From the NCBI GenBank assembly GCA_937975735.1, contig CALJUI010000386.1, positions 1 to 22,426 on the forward strand: a DNA stretch of 22,426 nucleotides, read 5' to 3'. A program made the translations under genes and the position numbers. Source of the DNA: an uncultured Rubrivivax sp. Lineage in GTDB: Bacteria; Pseudomonadota; Gammaproteobacteria; Burkholderiales; Burkholderiaceae_C. Positions 7,935 through 15,438 of this stretch are shown piece after piece; the stretch's first letter is position 1, and every line of letters starts with the position of its first letter. The notes below the pieces were generated by a model. That model saw nothing but the letters and a program-made list of their open reading frames with translations. It had not been told where the DNA came from and ran no database searches.

Positions 7935-8692
7935 GGCAGGACGGACTCGAGCTGGGCACGAGCCGGATAGGTGATGAGGACGGCCCGGTGAGGGCCGTGG
8001 AACACGAACATCGCGCCGGCGGCCACTGCGGCACAGCCACCGTCCTGGATCGCCGCGCGGAAGTGGTCGATCGTCCCGGCACCGCCGGCGGCAATGACAG
8101 GAATTCCGACGGCGGCACTGACCTTGGCGATGAGCTCTGTGTCGTAGCCCTTCATCGTGCCGTCGCGGTCAATCGAATTCAGCAGGATCTCGCCGGCGCC
8201 GGCATCCTCCATACGGCGAGCGTGATCGACCGGGTCGATGCCGGTCCCGCGCGTGCCGCCTTCGACGACCACCTCGTAGCGGCCAAGCAGCTTTCGGCGA
8301 GCGTCGATCGAGGCCACGATCGCCTGCGAGCCGAATGCACGCGACGCGTCTCGCAGGACCTGCGGCGCGGTCCACGCGGTCCTGTTGAAAATGACCTTCT
8401 CGACGCCCAGGCGCAGGATGCGCCGCGCCTGGTCGACTGAAGCGATGCCGCCGCCGTAGGCCAGCGGCATGAAGCACTCGCCGGCCACTTCCTCGATGGT
8501 CGCATACGCAGGTTCGCGCCCCTCGCGCGATGCGGTGATGTCCAAAAGGACCAACTCGTCGACTTCCTTGTCGTTGAAGATCCGGATCGCATTGATCGGG
8601 TCTCCGACGTACTTGGGGTCCTTAAAGCGCGTGGTCTTCACGAGGCCTTGGCCGCGCAGAAGCAGGCAGGGAATGACTCGGGTCTTCAGCAT
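7931..8692 (-). CDS. hisF: HisF homologue, ammonia-channel subunit of sugar amidination module 2
   Basis: This 253-residue (beta/alpha)8 barrel of the HisF family in histidine biosynthesis would be the cyclase subunit of imidazole glycerol phosphate synthase. Here the first catalytic Asp (Asp11 in Thermotoga HisF) is Leu11 in PCLLL, while the second is kept as Asp130 in SIDARR. The ammonia-gate residues Arg5, Glu46 and Lys99 are present, and Glu168 fits the fourth. This suits a protein that only delivers ammonia to the sugar amidotransferase at 5689-6804, as known for HisF-like partners of WbpG. The start is the ATG at 8692, one base after the hisH stop (TGAGATG); the open frame continues upstream to 8776, but that would overlap hisH. 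A role in histidine synthesis is unlikely. Confidence 0.9.
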   Translation of the reverse strand: MLKTRVIPCLLLRGQGLVKTTRFKDPKYVGDPINAIRIFNDKEVDELVLLDITASREGREPAYATIEEVAGECFMPLAYGGGIASVDQARRILRLGVEKVIFNRTAWTAPQVLRDASRAFGSQAIVASIDARRKLLGRYEVVVEGGTRGTGIDPVDHARRMEDAGAGEILLNSIDRDGTMKGYDTELIAKVSAAVGIPVIAAGGAGTIDHFRAAIQDGGCAAVAAGAMFVFHGPHRAVLITYPARAQLESVLP

Positions 8693-8693
8693 C

Positions 8694-9305
8694 TCAGCAA
8701 CGCTCCGCGAAGTTGCGCAGCAACTGCAATCCGAAGCGATGACTCTTTTCCGGATGAAACTGAACGCCCCAGACATTGTCGCGGTGGAAGCCGCTGTGAA
8801 AGTCGATGCCGTAGCTGGTGCGCAGCAGCACGTCCTCGTCGCGTACGCACTGCACGCGGTAGGAGTGCACGAAGTAAAACCGCGATTCGGTCGGCAGGCC
8901 GTCGGTCAGGGCGGCGGCACGAGCCGGGTGCACGATGTTCCATCCCATGTGCGGCACCTTCATCGACGGACTGGCAGGTCGTAGCCGGACCACCTCGGCA
9001 TCGACCCAGCCCAGTCCCGGCCGTTCGCCCTCTTCGCTGCGACGGGTCATCAATTGCATACCCAGGCAGATGCCGAGCACCGGCACGCGGTCTTCGAGTA
9101 CTCGCCGGCTCAGCAACGGAATGAGACCGCTGCGGTCGAGGTTTTCCATCCCGGCGTCGAAGGCGCCGACCCCCGGCAACAGGAGCTTACCTGCCGTGGC
9201 CACACGCGACGCTTCGCCGGTGATCTCGGAATCATGACCGCACTTCTTGAGCATGTTCCGGATCGAGTCCAGGTTCCCGCAGCCATAGTCGATGATCGTA
9301 ATCAC
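8694..9305 (-). CDS. hisH: HisH homologue, glutaminase subunit of sugar amidination module 2
   Basis: This 203-residue class I glutamine amidotransferase hydrolyses glutamine to release ammonia into the HisF-like barrel. The triad is complete: Cys80 in LGICLGMQ, and His184/Glu186 in FHPEKS. The glycine-rich LPGVGAF oxyanion region (43-49) is also present. The length is normal for HisH. The start is a GTG at 9303-9305 that overlaps the upstream stop as GTGA, and hisF follows after one base, so the two subunits are probably made in fixed proportion. With no other histidine gene nearby and an amidotransferase two genes downstream, it most likely serves acetamidino-sugar formation. Confidence 0.92.
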   Translation of the reverse strand: MITIIDYGCGNLDSIRNMLKKCGHDSEITGEASRVATAGKLLLPGVGAFDAGMENLDRSGLIPLLSRRVLEDRVPVLGICLGMQLMTRRSEEGERPGLGWVDAEVVRLRPASPSMKVPHMGWNIVHPARAAALTDGLPTESRFYFVHSYRVQCVRDEDVLLRTSYGIDFHSGFHRDNVWGVQFHPEKSHRFGLQLLRNFAERC

Positions 9306-10882
9306 GGTGTCACCTGATTCGCCGTGGTTGACGCCAGCAGCGTCTGCAATGCGTTGTCCGTCGTCCCGACAATTTCATCGGTCCGGTGTGACGTCGCGCC
9401 GCGCACCAGGCCGCTCAGCACGTTCGCTAGTTCTAGGCTGTTGCCCGTGTGGACGGTCACGAGTCCCGAACCGACCAGTTGCTCGAACAACTCGGCACCA
9501 TAAGCACTCGTCACCACGGAGGGCACCCCGAACTGTGCCGCCTCGATGACGGTCGTCGAACTGTGCGTACAGTGTGCATCGACATTTGGAAGCAGCGCGT
9601 GCAGCGGCAAGTCGGTGCACTCGTCGATCTCGAACCCCCCTCCGGCCGCGGCCAAGCGGCGCCGGACTTCTTCCCGTCGATCGAGCATCGCGGGATGCAG
9701 CCGGACCCAGAGGACCACGCGGTCGCCGATCGCTGCCAAGAGTGAGGCCAGGGGTTCGAGCTGCTCCGACGGTGAAAGTCCGAACTGCAAGGTGACGAGA
9801 ACGACCGGGCGACCGACGGCCCGAGTCTTCAATGCTGCGGCTCGCTCGCGCGAAGTGGCCACACCGGGCCATTCCGAATCGGACCGCCAAACATCGAGCC
9901 ATGGATTGCCGCCGATCACTGGCGCGTGATCAGTGCCCGCCGCCCATGCGTCGATGGTCGAGGCCTCCCATGTCGACCAGACCCAGAAGCGGTCTGGCAG
10001 CAGCTGATGCGAGCGCCCAGAAGACGGCGCGGCCCAAGCCGCATATGCTGGGTGGAACTCGCCTTGGACGCCGTGCTGAAGATCGACCACCGGAATGCCC
10101 AGCCTGCGACAGGCCAGCACGAAGGCCATCCCCTCCAAGCTGTAGTAGCTGACGATGAGCGCAAGGCGTGGCCGCGACCGACGCAGCCAGCGACCGTAGA
10201 GCGCAGCGACCGAGAGCAGCCTGGCACCGTCCGAGACGATTCGCGAGGGCTGCATCGGTGCGATGCCGAGGCCGAGGCGCGTCAGCGAGCCAAGGACTCG
10301 GTCGACATCGTCGAGTCGGTAGCGGGGTGGCGCCAATCTGGATCGCAGGGCGCCAACCAGGTTGGCACGGTCCACCGGCCCCTGAACCCATTTCGAGCGT
10401 GTCGCGCGCGGGCGGTGGCGATGGTGAAGCGGCGTCCACAGTGCGCAGCTGAGGCCCTTGGCGTTGGCGCTGGCGATAACTGGATCGCAGAAGCGTTCGA
10501 CCCAGCGTCCGCCGAGCCTGGCGAAGGACAGGCCGTCGGAGACCAGCACCAGATCGCGCTGGGGACTGGGTTCGTCCTCGCCAGCAGGGTCCTCGAGCTT
10601 TGCGTGGTGGCTGGCCAGCATGCCAGCGGCCATGGCGCGGAGGATGCCCGACGCGCGGGTGGACGTGCCGGTCCGTGATCCGTAGAGCCTCGCCCACTCG
10701 GCAAAGAACCAGCGCATGCGAAGCAGCGGCCAGATCTCCACACCGCCGACGGTCCAATCAGCCACGGGCGTGTCGGCCTCGATCGCGGCTATGGCCGCCA
10801 TTAAGTCGGACGAGCGTGGCAGGGCCTCAGCGACCAAAGGGAGCGCCTGAACATCCGATTGTGGCAATGCCGCAGTCCTCAA
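9302..10882 (-). CDS. Putative GT-B-like surface-glycan transferase
   Basis: This protein of about 526 residues was not assigned to a named family with certainty. No signal peptide or membrane segment is obvious. A central region reads IPVVDLQHGVQGEFHP (Gln269-His270-Gly271 within it), followed later by VVLWVRLHPAML with His396-Pro397 and by HSSTTVIEAAQFGVPSV with Ser441-Ser442 and an E-A-x2-x-G-V-P pattern. HP followed by SS is shared by several GT-B transferases that use CMP- or CDP-linked donors (sialyltransferase families, CDP-glycerol polymerases). Because the operon makes a CMP-nonulosonate, this is a candidate for its transferase; that is inference. The start chosen is the TTG at 10880-10882, which overlaps the upstream stop as TTGA and has GGAG 8 bases before it. 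An ATG at 10799-10801 would give 499 residues. Confidence 0.7.
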   Translation of the reverse strand: MRTAALPQSDVQALPLVAEALPRSSDLMAAIAAIEADTPVADWTVGGVEIWPLLRMRWFFAEWARLYGSRTGTSTRASGILRAMAAGMLASHHAKLEDPAGEDEPSPQRDLVLVSDGLSFARLGGRWVERFCDPVIASANAKGLSCALWTPLHHRHRPRATRSKWVQGPVDRANLVGALRSRLAPPRYRLDDVDRVLGSLTRLGLGIAPMQPSRIVSDGARLLSVAALYGRWLRRSRPRLALIVSYYSLEGMAFVLACRRLGIPVVDLQHGVQGEFHPAYAAWAAPSSGRSHQLLPDRFWVWSTWEASTIDAWAAGTDHAPVIGGNPWLDVWRSDSEWPGVATSRERAAALKTRAVGRPVVLVTLQFGLSPSEQLEPLASLLAAIGDRVVLWVRLHPAMLDRREEVRRRLAAAGGGFEIDECTDLPLHALLPNVDAHCTHSSTTVIEAAQFGVPSVVTSAYGAELFEQLVGSGLVTVHTGNSLELANVLSGLVRGATSHRTDEIVGTTDNALQTLLASTTANQVTP

Positions 10883-11394
10883 TTGATGCGCTCCGAGGCC
10901 TTGCGCTTCGGCCGCAATTGGCGCGCCGGCACGCCGCCCCAGATCTCGCCGGCCGGTATGTTGCGTGTGACCACGGCATTGGCGCCGACAACGGCGTTGT
11001 CGCCGATGTCGATGCCGGGCCCGATGAAGACGTTGGCGCCGATCCAGACCCCGCTGCCGATGGTGACATCGGCTCGAACGAGGCAGTCTCCGCCGGAACG
11101 GAAGTCGGTGTCCGCGTCGGAAGTCTCCGTGTAGATCCGCACGTTGTGCGATATCCGGGTCTGCGATCCAATTCGCACGGTGCACCCCCGGACGGCCTGG
11201 ATGGTCGAGAACTCTCCGATGTAGCTATGGGGCCCGAGGCTGATGCGTCCCTGACCGTAGAGCTGGGCGCCCGCCCCATTGAATCGGAACAGTGGGTCCA
11301 CGTCGAACTCGGCTCTGTAGCCCCGATACACAAGGCGCCAGTAGAGGGCGCGCAGGCGCGACAAGAGGCTTGACACGAGACGCCAGCTCATCAT
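10879..11394 (-). CDS. Left-handed beta-helix acyltransferase (hexapeptide family, WbbJ-like)
   Basis: This 171-residue O-acetyltransferase-like protein has an Arg-rich amphipathic N terminus (about 1-30) followed by hexapeptide repeats (for example IGSGVWIGANVFIGPGIDIG, 112-131). His83 in ISHNVRIYTE sits where maltose/galactoside-type acetyltransferases carry the catalytic His. It ends with the usual IPAGEIWGGVPAR capping segment. The family transfers acetyl (or another acyl) from acyl-CoA to a sugar hydroxyl, so it probably O-acetylates a glycan residue. Two ATG codons are adjacent; the first (11392-11394) overlaps the flippase stop and has GGAGG 6 bases upstream. The acceptor sugar cannot be read from the sequence. 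Confidence 0.85.
   Translation of the reverse strand: MMSWRLVSSLLSRLRALYWRLVYRGYRAEFDVDPLFRFNGAGAQLYGQGRISLGPHSYIGEFSTIQAVRGCTVRIGSQTRISHNVRIYTETSDADTDFRSGGDCLVRADVTIGSGVWIGANVFIGPGIDIGDNAVVGANAVVTRNIPAGEIWGGVPARQLRPKRKASERIN
10891..10894 (-). promoter_or_regulatory. Ribosome binding site for the TTG start at 10882
   Basis: GGAG on the minus strand lies 8 bases before a TTG that overlaps the upstream stop codon as TTGA. No comparable sequence precedes the alternative ATG at 10801. This decides the start chosen for the putative glycosyltransferase. Confidence 0.5.
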
Positions 11395-12680
11395 GACTTC
11401 CCTCCCTGGCGCGTCAAGAGGCGAACGGCTAGCCTGGGGTGACGCCAGGGCATCGGCCGAACGCGCAGCGACAGCAACCAAGCCAGGCCGGTCTGCACGC
11501 CCTGGACGAGGCAGTAGGATGCGGCGGCCCCTTCGAGTCCGTAGGCCTGGGTCAGGTGCGGCGCGGCGAGGACGGCCACGAGGGCCGACACGGCGGTAGC
11601 GGCAGCGAGCCATTCGTTGCGGGACGTGAAGAAGAAGAGCCCGGCGATGTTCAGGTAGATAGCCGTCAATGCTCCGCCCAGCAAGAACCAAAGCGACAGA
11701 CCGATTGCGGCCTGATAGCGCTGGCCCAGCAGCCAAGGTCCGACGGCAACGAAGAGCAGCCACACCGCGATTGCGACGATCAGGGCGATCGGCACCGACG
11801 CATAGGTGGCCGCAACCACGCGCAGCCTGCCGCGGGTACCCGCGTTGGACAATTGCGCGTAGAGCCAGGGCGACGCTGCCTTGACTGCCGCATCGCTGAG
11901 CACGTTGAGAACCATGCCGAGCTGTGCCGCGGCACCGTAGATGCCGAGCGCATCCGTTCCTAACTGGGCGGAGACCACGTACCGATCAGCGCCGACGATC
12001 ACTGCGCCAGCCAGCGCGTGAGGCACCAACGGCAGCCCGAATCGAAGCACCTGTCGCGCATGTTGGCCGGCAAACGACCAGTTCAGGTCGAGGGCGCGTC
12101 TAAGGAGGTAGACACCCACGACAGCCATGATCCCGGCAGCGAGCAGGGCGCCCAGGTTACGGCCGGCCGCACCCTGCCCGAGCCAGAACACACCGAGCAG
12201 CGACAGGCCCATGTTCAACGAGGCACCCGTCACCTGGAAAGTGGCAACGGGCCAGGGGCGCCGCTGACTCTGCCACAGCGCCGTCCGCGCGTTGCCAAGC
12301 ACGGTGGCCCCTGCCGCCAGTGCGGCCAAGGGCCACATCCACGCCGACAGACCAAGCTGCTGCTGCCAGAGCGACGCTGCGGCCACCAATAGCGCGGCAC
12401 AGCCGAGGGTGCTGGCCAATGCCAAGGCGACGGCCGTTCCCACGAACGTCGGGAAATCCAGTGTCTCCCGCTCGAACCATCGCACGGCGATCGAGGAATG
12501 CGCGTTCAGGCCCGCAACCGACGAGCAGACGCTGACCAGCAGAAAGAACGCCACCACCTCTCCGTACTGGTCCGGTGGCAGTGCCCGCGTCAGGATCGGC
12601 AAGAGCAGAAAGGGCACGCCCGCCGCCAAGACGTTGGCGAGCACGTAAATCACGCCGGCGCGCAGCAAGCTCGTACTCAT
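11391..12680 (-). CDS. Wzx-type oligosaccharide flippase (polysaccharide biosynthesis/MOP family)
   Basis: This 429-residue protein is almost wholly hydrophobic, with about 12 predicted membrane segments. It opens with the pattern typical of Wzx-like flippases (VIYVLANVLAAGVPFLLLPI, then LTRALPPDQYGEV). The family moves undecaprenyl-diphosphate-linked repeat units across the inner membrane before polymerisation. Length and topology are normal. The ATG at 12678-12680 follows the HisH stop by 30 bases, the largest gap in the cluster; GGAG lies only one base before the ATG, too close for ideal spacing. The stop overlaps the acyltransferase start. It indicates that the cluster builds a lipid-linked unit by a Wzx/Wzy-like route rather than only modifying flagellin in the cytoplasm. 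Confidence 0.86.
   Translation of the reverse strand: MSTSLLRAGVIYVLANVLAAGVPFLLLPILTRALPPDQYGEVVAFFLLVSVCSSVAGLNAHSSIAVRWFERETLDFPTFVGTAVALALASTLGCAALLVAAASLWQQQLGLSAWMWPLAALAAGATVLGNARTALWQSQRRPWPVATFQVTGASLNMGLSLLGVFWLGQGAAGRNLGALLAAGIMAVVGVYLLRRALDLNWSFAGQHARQVLRFGLPLVPHALAGAVIVGADRYVVSAQLGTDALGIYGAAAQLGMVLNVLSDAAVKAASPWLYAQLSNAGTRGRLRVVAATYASVPIALIVAIAVWLLFVAVGPWLLGQRYQAAIGLSLWFLLGGALTAIYLNIAGLFFFTSRNEWLAAATAVSALVAVLAAPHLTQAYGLEGAAASYCLVQGVQTGLAWLLSLRVRPMPWRHPRLAVRLLTRQGGKS
11401..11405 (-). promoter_or_regulatory. Strong Shine-Dalgarno for the hexapeptide acyltransferase
   Basis: GGAGG on the minus strand lies 6 bases before the ATG at 11392-11394, inside the end of the flippase gene. 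It is the clearest ribosome binding site noticed in the window, where most genes rely on overlapping start and stop codons. Confidence 0.6.
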
Positions 12681-12694
12681 GCTCCAGATCGCAT
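12677..12694 (-). other. Possible five-codon mini-ORF bridging hisH and the flippase gene
   Basis: Within the 30-base gap between the HisH stop and the flippase, an out-of-frame ATG (12692-12694) opens a five-codon frame (Met-Arg-Ser-Gly-Ala) whose TGA overlaps the flippase ATG as ATGA. GGGAA lies 5 bases before it. It could carry ribosomes across the gap by translational coupling, but a frame this short may be chance. Confidence 0.2.
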
Positions 12695-12710
12695 CGCAGT
12701 TCCCGGGCCA

Positions 12711-13349
12711 TCAACCCAGGAATCGCGCCAAGATGTTCAGTCCAATGGCGCCACTTTTCTCGGGGTGGAACTGGCAACCGATGACGTTGCCACGACGAAT
12801 CGCAGCAGCAATGGCATGCCCTCCGTAGTCGCAGTCGGCGAGTCGGTCGGCCGGGTCGTCGGGCACGACGGCGAACGAGTGAACGAGGTAGACCGCGCTG
12901 CCGACGGCGGTGTCGCGCAGAGGCGATTCGGCCCATTGGGCGCCGGGGGGCACGCGAAGCGCGCTCCAGCCGATGTGGGGAATCTTTTGCGGCCGGCCCT
13001 GCGTGTCGCTCGCCGGCACCGCCTGCACGCGCCCCGGAATCAGCCCGAGGCCCTCGTGCTCGCCGAACTCCTCGCTGACGCTGGCCAGCATCTGCATGCC
13101 CAGGCAGATGCCGAGCATCGGGCGACCCGACGCCGCGTAGGCGCGGAGCGGTTCGATCAGCCCACGTTCGCGCAGTCCCTGCATGCCGTCGGCAAAGGCG
13201 CCGACGCCCGGCAGCACGAGCCGCTCGGCGCCGGCGATGGCGTCCGGTGCGCCGCTGAACTCGACCTCGGCCCCACAGTGTTCGAGCGCACGCCCGACGC
13301 TGAAGAGGTTGCCGATGCCGTAGTCGACGACAGTGACTCGGTTGCTCAT
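12711..13349 (-). CDS. hisH: HisH homologue, glutaminase subunit of sugar amidination module 1
   Basis: This 212-residue class I glutamine amidotransferase has the nucleophile Cys82 in LGICLGMQ, His195/Glu197 in FHPEKS and the LPGVGAF oxyanion loop (46-52). Its predicted role is to release ammonia from glutamine for the HisF-like barrel encoded just upstream, and so for the amidotransferase at 14116-15438. It is preceded by hisF with an ATGA overlap, the reverse of the order in module 2. It differs clearly from the other HisH in the window (for example a longer segment after the nucleophile and a different C terminus), so it is not a recent copy. No histidine-pathway genes surround it. Confidence 0.92.
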   Translation of the reverse strand: MSNRVTVVDYGIGNLFSVGRALEHCGAEVEFSGAPDAIAGAERLVLPGVGAFADGMQGLRERGLIEPLRAYAASGRPMLGICLGMQMLASVSEEFGEHEGLGLIPGRVQAVPASDTQGRPQKIPHIGWSALRVPPGAQWAESPLRDTAVGSAVYLVHSFAVVPDDPADRLADCDYGGHAIAAAIRRGNVIGCQFHPEKSGAIGLNILARFLG

Positions 13350-14119
13350 GCCGTCTCCAGCGCGCGCACCGGCAGTCCGGCGGCCCGGGCCGACTCGCGA
13401 AGCTCGCGGATGGTTGTACGTGCGTAATGAAGGGCATCGGCGACGGCTACCGCGTCGGCCCGCCCGTCGCGTACAACCGCCGTCAGGTGATCGTCGGCTC
13501 CGTAGCCGCCGCTCGCAATCACCGGCACGGTGACAGCCTCGGAAACGGCGCGGGTCAGTTCGACGTCGAACCCGCGACGGGTGCCTTCACGGTCGATGGA
13601 TGTGACCAGAATCTCGCCAGCGCCCAGCTCGACACCGCGCCGTGCCCACTCGACGACGTCAACGCCACTGCGCTCGCGCCCGCAATCTGTGTAGACCTCC
13701 CAGCGCCCCGGCGCCTGCTGCTTGGCTTCGATCGACAGCACCATGCATTGCGAGCCGAAGCGGCGCGACACCTCGGTGATGAGTTCGGGCCGGCGCACGG
13801 CCGCGGTGTTGATCGCGACCTTGTCTGCGCCCGCGCGCAGCAGGTCACGGACGTCGTCGACGCCGCGGATGCCGCCACCCACCGTCATCGGCACGAAGAC
13901 GTCGTGCGCGGCCCGGCGCACGATCTCGGTCAACTTGCTGCGGCCGTAGAGGCTGGCCACGATGTCGATGTAAAGCAGCTCGTCGACACCCTGCTCGTAG
14001 TAGCGGCGCGCGTACTCCTGCGGATCGCCGATGACGCGCAGGCCCTCGAGGTGCACGCCCTTGATCAGGTTCGGGCCCTTGATGTCCAGGCGGGCGATCA
14101 GGCGCAGATTCGTCGTCAC
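13346..14119 (-). CDS. hisF: HisF homologue, ammonia-channel subunit of sugar amidination module 1
   Basis: This 257-residue HisF-like TIM barrel keeps the first catalytic Asp (Asp12 in RLDIKG), but the position of Thermotoga Asp130 is Glu131 (SIEAK), and the later IDRDG motif reads IDREG. The ammonia-gate residues Arg6, Glu47, Lys100 and Glu169 are all present. The protein therefore looks adapted to carry ammonia to the neighbouring sugar amidotransferase rather than to make imidazole glycerol phosphate. The start is the GTG at 14117-14119, overlapping the amidotransferase stop as GTGA; the frame stays open far upstream inside that gene, but without a sensible HisF N terminus. The stop overlaps the hisH start. 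Confidence 0.9.
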   Translation of the reverse strand: MTTNLRLIARLDIKGPNLIKGVHLEGLRVIGDPQEYARRYYEQGVDELLYIDIVASLYGRSKLTEIVRRAAHDVFVPMTVGGGIRGVDDVRDLLRAGADKVAINTAAVRRPELITEVSRRFGSQCMVLSIEAKQQAPGRWEVYTDCGRERSGVDVVEWARRGVELGAGEILVTSIDREGTRRGFDVELTRAVSEAVTVPVIASGGYGADDHLTAVVRDGRADAVAVADALHYARTTIRELRESARAAGLPVRALETA

Positions 14120-15438
14120 GCCTCGTTCTCCTGCCAGACCTTGTGCCGCAGATGCCACTGGCCGTCGGCATGGCGCCAGAGGTGCGGCGATCGGAAGGAG
14201 TCGGCCAGGTTGTCGAAATAGGCGCGGTCCATCAGCGGCTGCTCGAACATCTTCGACGCCACGGGGAACTCCTTTGCCGGGATGCTGAGGTAGCGGAAGA
14301 TCTCCTCGGCAAAGCGCTCGGGGAATTCGCCGTCGAACCGGCGCGCCAGCGCCACGCCCTCTTCGCGAAGGATGTCCTTCGACCTGATCTCCTGGGCCGC
14401 GTCGTAGGTCGCCCGACCGATGCCGAACTTGATGAAGGTCGTGTAGTAGTGGAAGTCGTCGATGCGGTCGTCGATGCTGTTGTACTTGCTGTAGGTGCCC
14501 GGCGTGCGTTCCGGCGAGGCCTGGAAGCCGCCGTGCTCGACCGAGTAGTAGTAGGCGCTCTGCGGGTGCCACTTCAGGTAGTAGCCGAGGTAGTGGACCT
14601 CGACCTTCTGCGCCTCGATCTGCGCCGGGTCGGCGGGCAGGTAGGGCTGTAGCTCGTGCGCGTCGACGCCGAAGTGCTCCTGCAGGTCTGACAGCGAGGT
14701 GCCGCCGAGGAAGATCTTCGACTTGTCGCTGGCCGTGAAATAGCTCCAGTCGCGCTTGGCCGACTGCGTGTCGGCGATCGGGTTGCCGTACTCGGCCTCG
14801 TTCTCTCCATAGAAGACGAGCGGGATCTTGTGCAGCAGCGCCATCTTCGGCGCCAGCGACTTCTGGCCGAAGATGAAGGGCTGGAAGGGGTGGAACAGGT
14901 TCTCGACCGCGAGCCGCGTCACGAGCCGGTGCACGCGGCCGTTGGGCGTGCACAGGAAGTTGTCGAATCCGGCGTGGATCCAGGACTGGAAGTTGCGCCA
15001 GCCCCACTCGGTGTAGATGTGCGGTGCCCAGGTCACGGTCAGCGGGTGCATGCCGTACTTGTTCTTGAGCACATGGGCGGCGTAGAAGCTGTCCTTGCCG
15101 CCCGAGCCCGGCACCAGACAGTCGTAGCTGCCATCCTTGCTGCGATAGCGGTCGCACAGCTCGCGCAGCTGGCGCTCGCGCGAATCCCAGTCGATCGTGC
15201 CGTGCTTTTGCTCGGCCATGCGGCAGGCGTCGCAAACACCCTCGGCGTCGAAGCTGATTGTGGCCTTCTTGCTGTCCTTCGTGTGCGCGTATTCGACCGC
15301 CGAGTTCGGCCGCTGGTTCGAGATGACGCAGCTCCGGCAGAAACCGACCTGCATCGGCAGCCCGTAGCGGGCAGACTGCGGCGTGTCGGTCTGGAAGGCG
15401 CCGAGGTCGATCTCGCGGCGTCGCGGATAGGGTGTCAT
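14116..15438 (-). CDS. N-acetyl sugar amidotransferase, PseA/PtmG-like (module 1)
   Basis: This 440-residue ATP-dependent enzyme is predicted to convert a sugar N-acetyl group to acetamidino with ammonia from the HisH/HisF pair encoded directly downstream. It has two CxxC pairs (Cys34/Cys37 and Cys69/Cys72) likely to bind zinc, and the PP-loop SGGKDS (112-117). A 30-residue N-terminal extension and a longer spacing between the CxxC pairs make it about 70 residues longer than the second amidotransferase in the window. It overlaps legF by ATGA and so directly follows the legionaminic genes. By analogy with PtmG of Campylobacter it probably forms the acetamidino derivative of legionaminic acid. 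The exact position modified cannot be read from sequence, and another N-acetyl sugar remains possible. Confidence 0.9.
   Translation of the reverse strand: MTPYPRRREIDLGAFQTDTPQSARYGLPMQVGFCRSCVISNQRPNSAVEYAHTKDSKKATISFDAEGVCDACRMAEQKHGTIDWDSRERQLRELCDRYRSKDGSYDCLVPGSGGKDSFYAAHVLKNKYGMHPLTVTWAPHIYTEWGWRNFQSWIHAGFDNFLCTPNGRVHRLVTRLAVENLFHPFQPFIFGQKSLAPKMALLHKIPLVFYGENEAEYGNPIADTQSAKRDWSYFTASDKSKIFLGGTSLSDLQEHFGVDAHELQPYLPADPAQIEAQKVEVHYLGYYLKWHPQSAYYYSVEHGGFQASPERTPGTYSKYNSIDDRIDDFHYYTTFIKFGIGRATYDAAQEIRSKDILREEGVALARRFDGEFPERFAEEIFRYLSIPAKEFPVASKMFEQPLMDRAYFDNLADSFRSPHLWRHADGQWHLRHKVWQENEA

Noticed and set aside
7931..9305. hisH/hisF as part of a histidine biosynthesis operon
   Set aside because: No other his genes are present, both HisF proteins lack one catalytic aspartate, and each pair is near a sugar amidotransferase.
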